From Bradyrhizobium sp. CB1650 (lineage in GTDB: Bacteria > Pseudomonadota > Alphaproteobacteria > Rhizobiales > Xanthobacteraceae), in contig NZ_CP121695.1 of the NCBI RefSeq assembly GCF_029761915.1, positions 620,001 to 684,000 of the forward strand: a DNA stretch of 64,000 nucleotides. Direction: 5' to 3'. Below the pieces are notes generated by a model. The model was not told the DNA's origin, made no database searches, and saw only the letters and a list, made by a program, of their open reading frames with translations. A program made the position numbers and the translations under genes. Shown one piece after another: positions 20,112-28,698 of the stretch. Position 1 is the first letter of the stretch; every line of letters begins with the position of its first letter.

Positions 20112-20870
20112 ATGACCATCGATGTCATTGATCTCCGCGACTTCTATTCGCGCCGCCTCGGGATCGTGGCGCGGCAATTGATCAATCGCGGGATCAAGGA
20201 GCGCTGGCCGAACGCCGAGGGGCAGCGGGTCCTCGGTATAGGCTATCCGACGCCCTATCTCGGGTTGTTCCGCGAGGATGCGGAGCGCTGCATCGCCTTC
20301 ATGCCGGCGGCCCAGGGCGTGCTGAAATGGCCAACCGGGCGGCCGGCGCTGGCCTCCCTGGTCGACGAATTCTCGCTGCCGTTACAGGACTCCGCGGTCG
20401 ACCGCATCCTGCTCGTCCATGCGCTGGAGATGTCGGACGATCCGGCCGCGCTGCTCCGCGAGGTGTGGCGGGTGCTGTCGCCGTCCGGCCGGGTGATTGC
20501 GATCATCCCGAACCGGCGCGGGGTGTGGACCCGCACCGACAACACGCCGTTCGGCCATGGCCGCCCCTATTCGCGTCCGCAGATCACCGACCTCTTGCGC
20601 CAGACCTGGTTCACGCCGACCGCCTGGGGCGAGGCGTTGTTCATGCCGCCCTATGCCGGCGGCTGGGTGCTGAAATCGGCGCAAATGTGGGAGCGCGTCG
20701 GTGCGGCGCTGTCGCTGCCGTTTGCCGGCGTCCACATCGTCGAAGCCACCAAGCAGGTCTATCGCGCGATCCCCGCGAAGCACGAACGGGCGCGGCTGAT
20801 TCCCGCCCTGAAGCCGGTGCTGGTGCCATCGTCGACGACGGTAACGCGCAGCCAAAGCCTGGAGAGCTGA
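20112..20870 (+). CDS. class I SAM-dependent methyltransferase
   Basis: A 252-residue Methyltransf_11-type protein. The glycine-rich SAM site is VLGIGYPTPYLG (in place of the usual GCGTG), followed by FMPAAQGVLKWP, the acidic-strand equivalent LPLQDSAVDRILLVHALEMSDDPAALLREVWRVLSPSGRVI. The substrate is unknown. It is divergent from gloB with 108 bp between starts, an arrangement that often persists in this group and may mean shared regulation. Confidence 0.85.
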   Translation: MTIDVIDLRDFYSRRLGIVARQLINRGIKERWPNAEGQRVLGIGYPTPYLGLFREDAERCIAFMPAAQGVLKWPTGRPALASLVDEFSLPLQDSAVDRILLVHALEMSDDPAALLREVWRVLSPSGRVIAIIPNRRGVWTRTDNTPFGHGRPYSRPQITDLLRQTWFTPTAWGEALFMPPYAGGWVLKSAQMWERVGAALSLPFAGVHIVEATKQVYRAIPAKHERARLIPALKPVLVPSSTTVTRSQSLES

Positions 20871-20922
20871 TCGGCGCCCTGGTTCGCACCGATTCAGCCA
20901 GTCCTACCGTGCTCAAAAACAC

Positions 20923-20947
20923 AATGTCCCGGCGAGGCCGGGACATT
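20923..20947 (-). terminator. hairpin terminator for the leftward DUF4167 gene
   Basis: AATGTCCCGGC-gag-GCCGGGACATT is a perfect 11-bp stem with a three-base loop between two convergent genes. Read leftward it is followed by GTGTTTTTGAG, a T-rich tail, so it is better placed to end the DUF4167 transcript; it may also stop the opposing one. Confidence 0.65.
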
Positions 20948-20978
20948 GGAGTTTGACTAATCCGAGAGAGTGCGCCGC

Positions 20979-21728
20979 TTACTCACCGGGGGCGAGATCA
21001 TCGCTCGATCCGGCCGGAGCGGCCTCGCGCTCGGGGCGCGGGCCATGCGGCCGGCGGCGCCGCCGCGGATAGCGCTCGCCGCCACCCTCGAAGCCGCCGC
21101 CCTGGCCGCCGTTCACCTGCGGCTGTGCGCCGGTGATGAAGGACGGCAGCCGATCGACGCTGCCGGCATCCGATATCACCGGCTGCGGCTGATTCTGCGG
21201 TTGCGGCTGATATTGCGGCTGCGGACGATGCTCGCGTTCGCCGTGCTCGCGCGGCTGCTGGTCACGGTCACGCTGATAGGGCTGCTGGTTGTCGCGCTGA
21301 CGATCACCACGCTGATGGTCGCGCTGGCCGTCGCGATCGCGCATAAAAGGCTGCTGCTGCTGCGGAACGAAGCCCGGCTCCTGGCCGAAATTCGAAAAAT
21401 TCTCGCCGTCGTCCTCGCTATCCTCGCTGACGATCTCCTCGCCGCGCGGCTGCTGCTGGTTCTGGCGGAATTGCTCCTGGGCCGCCGCGATCAGGCGGAA
21501 ATAGTGCTCGGCGTGCTGGTAGTAGTTCTCGGCCGCGACGGGGTCGCCGGAGGAACGCGCATCGCGCGCGAGCTGAAGGTATTTTTCGGCGATATGCGAA
21601 GCCGAGCCGCGGATCTTGATGTCGGGTCCGTTCGATTCATAGACCCGGGTCATCGGGTTCTGGCCGCGCCGGTTGTTGTTATTGTTATTGCGGTTGCGCA
21701 TCCGCTGCTTGTTTTGACCGTTTCTCAT
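20979..21728 (-). CDS. DUF4167 domain protein
   Basis: A 249-residue protein of a family restricted mainly to alphaproteobacteria. The N-terminal 80 residues hold the conserved domain: Asn/Arg-rich lead RMRNRNNNNNNRRG, then YESNGPDIKIRGSASHIAEKYLQLARDARSSGDPVAAENYYQHAEHYFRLI. The rest is low-complexity, rich in Gln, Arg, Asp and Pro, and likely disordered. The mix suggests an RNA-associated role, which is not established. It lies downstream of prmC in the same direction, a common alphaproteobacterial order, across a 462-bp gap. Confidence 0.92.
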   Translation of the reverse strand: MRNGQNKQRMRNRNNNNNNRRGQNPMTRVYESNGPDIKIRGSASHIAEKYLQLARDARSSGDPVAAENYYQHAEHYFRLIAAAQEQFRQNQQQPRGEEIVSEDSEDDGENFSNFGQEPGFVPQQQQPFMRDRDGQRDHQRGDRQRDNQQPYQRDRDQQPREHGEREHRPQPQYQPQPQNQPQPVISDAGSVDRLPSFITGAQPQVNGGQGGGFEGGGERYPRRRRRPHGPRPEREAAPAGSSDDLAPGE

Positions 21729-22069
21729 GTCCTGCCTTTAATTCCAGCCCTAAAAGTTGCACGCATTTACTGACTGCTGAGTGACCTGATGACAGCGGCT
21801 CACACGCCTTGCACGCACCGCGCGCAGGAGCGGCCTGAGCCCTGCCGATGTTCGTCGACCGTCGCGTTCAACAAAGACGCGTTCCCCACCCGCCAGCGCC
21901 TATTGCCAGCGAACCCATTCATTTCGCTTGTCGAAACAAGCCCAGCTTTCTTGCGTAAGTTTTGAAGCGCAAAATCTGGCTTTCGTTCACGTTGCGGTCG
22001 GAAAGCTGCGCAGCTCCATGGGCCATCGCGCTTAACAGGACCTGCGGCTTGGAACCTATAATCAGTAAA

Positions 22070-22149
22070 GCTCTCGCCCTGAGAGCCCGGCTTTCGCCCG
22101 TAGGTCTACGGGGCCGGTACCGATGTGTTGAACGGAACGTAGTCGTTCC
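22070..22149. ncRNA. candidate structured RNA: three adjacent hairpins in the prmC-DUF4167 gap
   Basis: The 462-bp gap 21729-22190 contains no convincing gene. Within 80 bp lie three stems: GCTCTC-gccct-GAGAGC (22070-22086); CCGGC/GCCGG enclosing CCCGTAG-gt-CTACGGG (22087-22117); and GGAACG-tagt-CGTTCC (22134-22149). They abut without shared bases, as in a folded RNA or a leader. An 87-residue frame runs leftward across them but lacks protein-like features. Strand, ends and expression are unknown; a leader of the DUF4167 transcript is one option. Confidence 0.35.
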
Positions 22150-22190
22150 CACGGGATATTCCAAGAGGTTTTTGCAGTCCAATCGGGCTT

Positions 22191-23087
22191 TTATGGGGGC
22201 ATTTTTCGGGCCGAAACCGCCCTCGGAACGCCCGCCAGATCGGCCTTCGCTGGCCTGTCTAGCCTTAACGCCGCTGCCGCCATCAAGGTTTCAATGCCCT
22301 GGGCCTGACCCTGGCCGGCCTCGACGATCAGCGCCCCGCCGGGCGCGAGACGTTCCGCCGCTTGCGGGATCAAGGCGCGATAGGCGTCGAAGCCGTCGTG
22401 GCCGCCATCGAGCGCAAGATGCGGGTCGTGGTCGCGGACCTCTGCGCTCAAATTCGCGATGTCCGCCGAAGCAATGTAGGGCGGGTTGGACACGATCAGG
22501 TCGAACGGGCCCGACAGGGCCGCCGCATAGTAGCATGCGACGAATCCGGAGCGGTCGGACAGGCCGAGGGCGGCTGCATTGTCGCGCGCCGTGCCGAGCG
22601 CCGTCGGGCTGACATCGGTGCCGACGCCGAAGGCTTCGGGAAGTTCGTGCAGCAATGAGAGCAGGATGGCGCCCGACCCGACGCCGATATCGGCGATCCG
22701 CGGGCGTCGACCCGACGGCGGGAGCTCGCAAAAGATCTCCAGCGCCAGTTCGACGACGGTCTCGGTGTCCGGCCGCGGCACCAGCGTCGCCTCGGACAAT
22801 CGAAATGGAAGCCCCCAGAATTCCCGGGTGCCGAGAATGCGTGCGACAGGCTCATGTGCGAGCCGGCGCTGCGCATATTGCTCGAGCCGTGCGTCCTCCT
22901 CGGGCGTGAGCTGTCGCGCCGCCTGCGCGATCATGCCGGTCAGATCGAGGTTCAGTGCGGCGCCCACGAGCAGGCGCGCGTCGAGGCCCGCCTCCTCGAT
23001 GCCGGCCGACTGCAGCCGTGCCGCCAGGATGCGCCGCGCGCTCTCGATGCTGTTGCCGAATTCGGAATTTGTCGCCAATGGAGCCAC
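22191..23087 (-). CDS. prmC: peptide chain release factor N5-glutamine methyltransferase
   Basis: This enzyme methylates the glutamine of the GGQ loop in release factors 1 and 2. The N-terminal helical domain carries LDARLLVGAALNL, and the catalytic domain has VPRPDTETVVELAL, the SAM loop IADIGVGSGAILLSLL and the diagnostic NPPY motif (IVSNPPYIA). Length 298 is normal. Its substrate gene prfA is usually directly upstream; here it is about 7 kb away (30049), with transport and regulatory genes between. Confidence 0.96.
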   Translation of the reverse strand: MAPLATNSEFGNSIESARRILAARLQSAGIEEAGLDARLLVGAALNLDLTGMIAQAARQLTPEEDARLEQYAQRRLAHEPVARILGTREFWGLPFRLSEATLVPRPDTETVVELALEIFCELPPSGRRPRIADIGVGSGAILLSLLHELPEAFGVGTDVSPTALGTARDNAAALGLSDRSGFVACYYAAALSGPFDLIVSNPPYIASADIANLSAEVRDHDPHLALDGGHDGFDAYRALIPQAAERLAPGGALIVEAGQGQAQGIETLMAAAALRLDRPAKADLAGVPRAVSARKMPP

Positions 23088-23175
23088 CTGCCTGGCCTCG
23101 TGGATAGATCGGCAGCCGCGCTTGCGTCAACGGACATGATCGCGTTTGATCGCGCCGGCAGCGAGGGGGAGGCCC

Positions 23176-23598
23176 ATGACGGCGTATGACGATCAGAATG
23201 TCTTCGCGAAAATCCTGCGCGGCGAGATTCCCTGCTTCGAGGTCTTCAGGGACGAGCGCACCTTCGCCTTCCTGGACATCATGCCGCGCTCTCCCGGACA
23301 CACGCTGGTCATCCCGATGGCGCCGGCGCGCGGCATTCTTGACATCGCGGAGGACGACCTCGCCGCCGTTGTCCGAACCGCCAAGCGGATCGCGATCGCC
23401 GCAATGAAGGCCTTCGATGCCGAGGGCATCATCATCCAGCAGTTCAGCGAGCCGGCGAGCGGGCAGGTGGTCTTTCACCTGCACATGCACGTCATGCCGG
23501 TCAAGGCGGGCGTCGAACTGCTGCCGCCACAGACCCGCAAGCAAGATCCGGCCGTGCTCGCCGAGCACGCCAGGCGGATGATCGCGGTGATCGGCTGA
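23176..23598 (+). CDS. HIT family hydrolase
   Basis: A 140-residue histidine-triad protein, a dimeric nucleotide-binding hydrolase or transferase. The triad HLHMH is at 101-105 inside GQVVFHLHMHVMP, and the N-terminus DNVFAKILRGEIPC-like (QNVFAKILRGEIPCFEV) matches bacterial HinT-type proteins. GGGGAGG stands before ATG 23176; an in-frame start at 23146 is less likely. It is divergent from prmC and converges with livF, whose stop is six bases away. Confidence 0.93.
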   Translation: MTAYDDQNVFAKILRGEIPCFEVFRDERTFAFLDIMPRSPGHTLVIPMAPARGILDIAEDDLAAVVRTAKRIAIAAMKAFDAEGIIIQQFSEPASGQVVFHLHMHVMPVKAGVELLPPQTRKQDPAVLAEHARRMIAVIG

Positions 23599-23604
23599 TG
23601 GAAG

Positions 23605-24303
23605 CTAAACGCCGAGATAGCGCTGCAGCAATTCCGGCTGGGCCTTGAGTTCCTGTGCCGGCCCCTCGTGCACGATGTGGCCGTTGTTGATGATGTAGAT
23701 CCGCTGGGCCAGAGCCAGCGTCGCCGCGAGGTTCTGTTCAACCAGCACGATGGTCTGGCCGGCGGCCGCGAGCTCACGGCAGGCCTTGACGAGGTCGTGG
23801 ACGATGACGGGCGCGAGTCCCTCGAACGGCTCGTCCAGCAGGATGATCTTGGGATCGCGTACCAAGGCCCGCGCGATCGCGAGCATCTGCTGCTCGCCGC
23901 CGGAGAGCTCGGTGCCGCGGTTGTTGCGCCGCTCCTTCAGGCGCGGAAACATCTCGTAGATGCGCGCGAGCGGCCAGCGCTTCGGCGCGGTGATGCCGGC
24001 GAGGACGATGTTCTCCTCGACGGAAAGGCTGCCGAAGATGCGCCGCTCCTCGTGCACGAGCTGCATTCCCGCCTGCGCGATCTTGTGGCTCCTGCGGCCG
24101 GCGATATCGGTGCCGTCGAATTTCACGGTGCCGCTGCGCGGCGTCACCACGCCCATCAGGCTCTTCAGCGTCGTGCTCTTGCCGGCGCCGTTACGACCGA
24201 GCAGCGCCACCACCTCGTGCCGTTCGACGCGCATGGCGACGTCGAACAGGATGTGGGAGTCCCCGTAATAGCTGTTCAGGCCGTTGACCTCGATCAGGCT
24301 CAT
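23605..24303 (-). CDS. livF: branched-chain amino acid/amide ABC transporter ATP-binding protein LivF
   Basis: A 232-residue ABC ATPase of the LivF/UrtE type. Walker A is GRNGAGKST (near 36), the signature LSGGEQQMLAIARAL, and Walker B IILLDEPFEGLAP. The C-terminus ends QRYLGV, as in LivF. Its start overlaps the stop of the upstream permease-ATPase gene by four bases, so the two are translationally coupled. It is the last gene of a leftward cluster: binding protein, livH, livM-livG fusion, livF. Confidence 0.93.
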   Translation of the reverse strand: MSLIEVNGLNSYYGDSHILFDVAMRVERHEVVALLGRNGAGKSTTLKSLMGVVTPRSGTVKFDGTDIAGRRSHKIAQAGMQLVHEERRIFGSLSVEENIVLAGITAPKRWPLARIYEMFPRLKERRNNRGTELSGGEQQMLAIARALVRDPKIILLDEPFEGLAPVIVHDLVKACRELAAAGQTIVLVEQNLAATLALAQRIYIINNGHIVHEGPAQELKAQPELLQRYLGV

Positions 24304-26147
24304 GCGGCGATCTCTCCGTGGACGCCGCCGAGATAGGCTTCCTGCACCGCAGCGTTGGTCCTGATTTCCTCCGGCGTGCCGTCGAGCAGCACCCGGCCTT
24401 CCTGAAGCACCGTCACGCGCTCGACCAGCTCGAACAGCGAATCCATGTCGTGATCGATGATGATCATGGTGCGGCCGCGCGCGATCGACTTGAGCAGCTT
24501 GACGGTCTCGACCCGCTCGCGCGGGCTCATGCCCGCGAGCGGTTCGTCGAGCAGCAGCAGGCGCGGCGAGGTCGCGAGCGCAAGCCCGATCTCAAGCCTG
24601 CGCTTCTCGCCATAGGCGAGCTCGGCAACCTGCGTGTCGGCACGGCCGGTCAGGTTGACCAGCGCAAGCGTGTGCTCCACCTGCTCCGACAGTCCCTCGA
24701 CGCCGGAGAGCTTGCGGAACAGATCGAGCCGGAACTTTCCGCGCAGCTCGGCGAGCGCGGCGATCGTCAGGTTCTGCCGCACCGTCAGTCCGGTGAAGAG
24801 CTGATTGACCTGGTAGCTCTTGGTGAGCCCGAGCTGGCAAACCTCGGTGACCTTCAATCCGGTGATGTCGCGCCCCTCGAACACGATCTGGCCGGAGGTC
24901 GGCGCGATCTCGCAGGTCAGCATCTTGAAGAAGGTCGACTTGCCGGCTCCGTTGGGGCCGATGATGCCGCGCAGCTCGCCCTGGTTGACGCTGAAATCGA
25001 TGTTGCTGTTGGCGACGAGGCCGCCATAGCGCTTGGTGAGGCCGGTGGCTTTCAGGATCGGTCCGGAATAGGCGGGATGCGCGACCTCTTTCGCCTGCAT
25101 CGGCGCGGGCGGCAGCTTTCGAGCAGCCTCGAGCCGAGCGGTCTGTTGATCCGTCTCGGTATCCTGCCGCGTTCGCTTGCCGGAGGCGAGGCGATAGAGG
25201 TCCGCAAGACCGCCGATGATGCCGCCGCGGAGGAAGCAGACCAGCAGCACGAACACGACCCCCAGCACGAGTTTCCAGGCAGCTCCCAGGCCCAACGCGG
25301 CCTGGAGGAAGTCCTGAAGGAAGAGCCAGACCGCCGCGCCGACCAGCGGGCCGAACAGCGTGCCCCTGCCACCGATGGCGGTTTGCATCACGAGCTGGCC
25401 GGAGGTGTCGAAGGTGAAGGCGTCGGGCGGCATGAAGGCCTGGAGCACGCCGAGCAGGCCGCCGGCGAATCCGGCGTAGGCCGCGGCAATCACGAAGGCG
25501 GTCAGCTTGTAGCCGTGGATGTTGTGGCCGACCGCGCTGGCACGCAGCGGGTTGTCGCGGATCGCGCTGAAGATGGTGCCCACCGGCGAGCGGACGATCT
25601 TGAGCGCGATGATGACGCCCACGAAGTAGCAGAGGGCGATGAACTGGTAGAGCGACCAGCCATTGGTGAAATGGATGGCGGTGAAGCCGAGATCGAAGCT
25701 CGGGGTCGGCACGCCCGGCAGGCCGTTCTCGCCGCCGGTGAAATCCGAAAGCGGATTGAACTCGACGAAGAAGAACACCTCCGCGATCGCTACCGTGATC
25801 ATCGCGAAGTAGATGCCGGTGCGGCGCAACGCGATCAGGCCGATCAGGTAGCCGGTCGCGGCGGCGGCGATCATACCGATGATCAGCGCGCCCAGCACGT
25901 TGCCGAAGCCGGCGCGGGTCAGGAGGTAAGCGGCGACGAAGCCGCCGGTGCCGTAGAAGGCCGACTGGCCGAACGACAACAGGCCGGTGAAGCCGAACAG
26001 GATGTCGAAGCCGAGACCGAACAGGCCCCACACCAGGATCCGGTTCACGGTATTAGGTGCGAAGCCGAGATGGGGCAGCACGAAAGGTGCTGCGATCAAC
26101 CCGATGGCGGTCAGCGTCTCGATCAGGAACGGGCGTTGCTTGAGCAT
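24300..26147 (-). CDS. fused ABC transporter permease and ATP-binding protein (LivM-LivG)
   Basis: One 615-residue open frame joins two usually separate subunits. Residues 1-320 form a LivM-type permease with about ten hydrophobic helices and the loop RDNPLRASAVGHNIHGYKLTAFVIAA. A charged linker (about 320-365) leads to a LivG-type ATPase with Walker A GPNGAGKST, signature AYGEKRRLEIGLALA and Walker B LLLLDEPLAGM. No stop or frameshift separates them. ATG 26147 begins the permease; the frame upstream overlaps livH and is not used. The start is 11 bp after the livH stop. Such fusions occur in rhizobial transporters of this class. Confidence 0.92.
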   Translation of the reverse strand: MLKQRPFLIETLTAIGLIAAPFVLPHLGFAPNTVNRILVWGLFGLGFDILFGFTGLLSFGQSAFYGTGGFVAAYLLTRAGFGNVLGALIIGMIAAAATGYLIGLIALRRTGIYFAMITVAIAEVFFFVEFNPLSDFTGGENGLPGVPTPSFDLGFTAIHFTNGWSLYQFIALCYFVGVIIALKIVRSPVGTIFSAIRDNPLRASAVGHNIHGYKLTAFVIAAAYAGFAGGLLGVLQAFMPPDAFTFDTSGQLVMQTAIGGRGTLFGPLVGAAVWLFLQDFLQAALGLGAAWKLVLGVVFVLLVCFLRGGIIGGLADLYRLASGKRTRQDTETDQQTARLEAARKLPPAPMQAKEVAHPAYSGPILKATGLTKRYGGLVANSNIDFSVNQGELRGIIGPNGAGKSTFFKMLTCEIAPTSGQIVFEGRDITGLKVTEVCQLGLTKSYQVNQLFTGLTVRQNLTIAALAELRGKFRLDLFRKLSGVEGLSEQVEHTLALVNLTGRADTQVAELAYGEKRRLEIGLALATSPRLLLLDEPLAGMSPRERVETVKLLKSIARGRTMIIIDHDMDSLFELVERVTVLQEGRVLLDGTPEEIRTNAAVQEAYLGGVHGEIAA

Positions 26148-26158
26148 CTCGAAATCAC

Positions 26159-27034
26159 TTACTCGCGGCCCTGGACGCCGAGCAGGCCATGCGGTCGCAC
26201 CACGAGTACGAGCGTCATGGCCGCAAACAGCATCACGTAGGCGTAGCCGGGATTGAACATGGAGGTGACGCTGATGATCTCGCCGGCGATCAGCCCGCCG
26301 AGGATGGCGCCGGGGAACGAACCCACGCCGCCGATCACCACCACCACGAAGGTTTCGACCAGGATGTCGTCGCCGACGCCCGGCGTCAGCGACACCACCG
26401 GTGCGTTGACGATGCCGGCAAAGCCTGCGGCCATCGCGCCGATGCCGAACACGACCATGAAGACGCGGTAGACGTTGATGCCGAGCGAATCCACCATCAC
26501 CGAATCCTCGATGCCGGCGCGCACGATCATGCCGAGCCGGGTCCGGTAGAGGACGAGGAACAGCGCGCCGAGCGCGATCGCGACGATGCCGACCACGGCG
26601 AGGCGGTAGGTCGGATAGAACATGAAGCCGAGATTGGTGATGCCCTGGAACAGCGCCGGCGGCGGAACGACCTGCGACTGGCTCGAGAAGATCAGGCGCA
26701 CGATCTCGACGAAGCAGATGCCGAGCCCAAACGTGACGAGTAGCTGATCCTCGTGCGGGCGATGATAGAAATGGCGGATGATGACGCGTTCCATCAGAAC
26801 GCCGAGCAGCATCACGAACAGCGAGCCGGCGATGACGGCGAGGATGAACGACTCGGTGTACTGATAGGCGACGAAGCCGGCATAGCCGCCGATCATGAAC
26901 ATCGCGCCGTGCGCGAGATTGAGCACGCCGAGCGTGCCGTAGATGATGGTCAAGCCGGAGCTGATCAGCGCGAGCAGTGCGCCGAGCGCGAGCCCGTTGA
27001 AGAGCTGCGAAACGAGATTGGGCCAACTAATCAT
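26159..27034 (-). CDS. livH: branched-chain amino acid/amide ABC transporter permease LivH
   Basis: A 290-residue inner-membrane permease with about eight hydrophobic helices. Family marks include NGLALGALLALISSGLTIIYGTLGVLNLAHGAMFMIGGY and GINVYRVFMVVFGIGAMAAGFAGI. It pairs with the LivM half of the next gene. ATG 27034 starts MISWPNLVSQL; an upstream in-frame start would add an Arg-rich stretch. The gap to the binding-protein gene is 100 bp and includes a palindromic GCCGCAGGAGCGGAAAGCGGC-like stretch. Confidence 0.92.
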   Translation of the reverse strand: MISWPNLVSQLFNGLALGALLALISSGLTIIYGTLGVLNLAHGAMFMIGGYAGFVAYQYTESFILAVIAGSLFVMLLGVLMERVIIRHFYHRPHEDQLLVTFGLGICFVEIVRLIFSSQSQVVPPPALFQGITNLGFMFYPTYRLAVVGIVAIALGALFLVLYRTRLGMIVRAGIEDSVMVDSLGINVYRVFMVVFGIGAMAAGFAGIVNAPVVSLTPGVGDDILVETFVVVVIGGVGSFPGAILGGLIAGEIISVTSMFNPGYAYVMLFAAMTLVLVVRPHGLLGVQGRE

Positions 27035-27134
27035 GCAACGATCGCGGTTGTGACGCGCCGGCGGGGCGCGCAAAAAAAGTGACGCCGCAGGAGCGGAAAG
27101 CGGCCCGCGGCGTCACAGGGGGTTAACGCGGGGC

Positions 27135-28481
27135 TCAGGTGTAGTCGCCGAGATGGCAGCCGAAGGCGTCCGGCTTCTGCATCAGCCCTTCGCCCGGGAC
27201 GATTTCGACGACGTCGTACCAGTCCTCCTTGTTCTTCATGTCCTTCTGCATCTTGCCCTTGACGATGATGACGGGGCGGACGCACTGGTGGTCCTCGGCA
27301 CGGTAGTGCACGTCGCCGACGAGCGAAGGCAGGGTCTCGCCCTTTTCATAGGCCCTGATCACATCGGGCGGAAAGAAGCTGCCGGCTTCCTCGCACATGC
27401 GGGCCCAGTGCGCGAAGCTGATATAGGCGTTCTCCGCGCCCCACTCCGGCTTATAGCCGTACTTCTTCTCGAAGGCGTCGTTGAACATCTTCGCCAGCGG
27501 GAACTTGTCCTCGACCGTCCACCAATAATCGGTGGCGGCGTAGACGCCCTGCATCAGGCCGCCGGTCTCGCGTGCGATGAAGGGCACCTGGTAGGGGACG
27601 ACCAGCTTCATCTTGTCGAGCACGCCGAACTGCTTGGCTTGCTGGGTCGACAGCACGGCGTCGTGGCCCCAGTTGACGTTGATGAGCACGTCCGCACCGG
27701 AGTTCGCGACGTTCAGGAGATAGGAGGAGTAGTCGGGCGCACCGAGCGGCGCGACCTGATTGGTCGTCGTCGTCCAGCCCGCGGTCGCGAGGAAGTCCTG
27801 CATCGACTTGGTGACGGTGTGTCCATAGGTGTAGTCCGGCGTCAGATAAGCCGCCTTCTTGTTCTTGCCGAACTCCTTCACCATCACGGGCCCGATCGCC
27901 GCGGCCGCGGTCTGGCCGAAGAAATTCTGGCGGAAGCCGTAACGCACGCAGTCCTTGCCGGTGGTGTCGTTCGAGCCGGAGATGCCGCACACGAACATGA
28001 CGTGCTCGCGCTGGGCAAGCTTGTTGAGCGCGACCGCGACGGCGCTCGACGTGCCGCCGGTGATCATGATCGCCTTGTTCTCGCTGATGAAGCGCTGCTG
28101 CGCCTGCACCGCTTCGTTGGGCTTGGCCGCGGAGTCCGCGACGCCGAACTTCAGCTCCTTGCCGAGCACGCCCTTGCTGGTCTTCGGCGAGATCTTCTTG
28201 ATCAGGTCGTGGCCGCCGTTGATGTGCTCGATCGCGAGCTGATAGCCCTTGAGCTCGTCTTCGCCCTGCACCGCGTAGGTGCCGGTGCGCGGCACGGAGA
28301 TGCCGATGAAGGCCGTGGAACCCGAGACGCCCGCCGGATAGGAGCCGATCGCCGGCTTGTCCCCGGCAAATGCCGGCATCGCAGGCAGCACCGAACCGCC
28401 GATGATGCCTGCGGTACTTTGAAGCAGGGTGCGCCGTGAGATGCCGCGGCCGAGGCCACGGCGGATGAGATTGTCAGTCAT
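27135..28481 (-). CDS. periplasmic substrate-binding protein of branched-chain amino acid/amide ABC transporter, Tat-type signal
   Basis: A 448-residue Leu/Ile/Val-binding-fold protein (Peripla_BP_6 type) that delivers ligand to the LivHMGF complex. The N-terminus carries a twin-arginine signal, GISRRTLLQSTAG followed by a hydrophobic stretch and an AFA-G cleavage site near 39-40, so export in folded form is likely. The mature part shows GISVPRTGTYAVQGEDELKGYQLA and ITGGTSSAVAVALNKLA. Ligand could be branched-chain amino acids, amides or aromatic acids; sequence alone does not decide. It is first in the leftward operon, with AGGAAG before the ATG. Confidence 0.9.
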   Translation of the reverse strand: MTDNLIRRGLGRGISRRTLLQSTAGIIGGSVLPAMPAFAGDKPAIGSYPAGVSGSTAFIGISVPRTGTYAVQGEDELKGYQLAIEHINGGHDLIKKISPKTSKGVLGKELKFGVADSAAKPNEAVQAQQRFISENKAIMITGGTSSAVAVALNKLAQREHVMFVCGISGSNDTTGKDCVRYGFRQNFFGQTAAAAIGPVMVKEFGKNKKAAYLTPDYTYGHTVTKSMQDFLATAGWTTTTNQVAPLGAPDYSSYLLNVANSGADVLINVNWGHDAVLSTQQAKQFGVLDKMKLVVPYQVPFIARETGGLMQGVYAATDYWWTVEDKFPLAKMFNDAFEKKYGYKPEWGAENAYISFAHWARMCEEAGSFFPPDVIRAYEKGETLPSLVGDVHYRAEDHQCVRPVIIVKGKMQKDMKNKEDWYDVVEIVPGEGLMQKPDAFGCHLGDYT

Positions 28482-28669
28482 GATCGCTTCCTCCCAACAA
28501 CGGTCTTGTTTTGCAGGCGAAACGCAACCTACCCGGCGTCATCCGGCATCGATGGCCGGCGTGCCGGGCACGTCACATCCACGTGTAGTTCTTGCCCCTA
28601 AGCATTGCTTGTGAAGACCTCCTGTCAATTTCGCCTTTGGTCGAACGACGAAAATTATCTCGTGAAAAC

Positions 28670-28686
28670 ATATCGTATCACGATAT
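28670..28686. promoter_or_regulatory. palindromic operator-like site in divergent region
   Basis: ATATCGT-atc-ACGATAT is a perfect 7-bp inverted repeat in an AT-rich patch that stands out from the GC-rich surroundings. It lies 189 bp upstream of the binding-protein gene and 13 bp before the GTG of the rightward gene at 28699. It overlaps a TATATATT stretch that could be a -10. A regulator such as the MarR encoded at 29516 might bind here; that is inference. Confidence 0.45.
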
Positions 28687-28698
28687 ATATTAGTCTTT

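Noticed and set aside
21919..22182. 87-residue leftward frame in the prmC-DUF4167 gap
   Set aside because: No ribosome site or recognisable domain, and it runs through three stable hairpins. A structured RNA explains the region better, though a small protein is not excluded.
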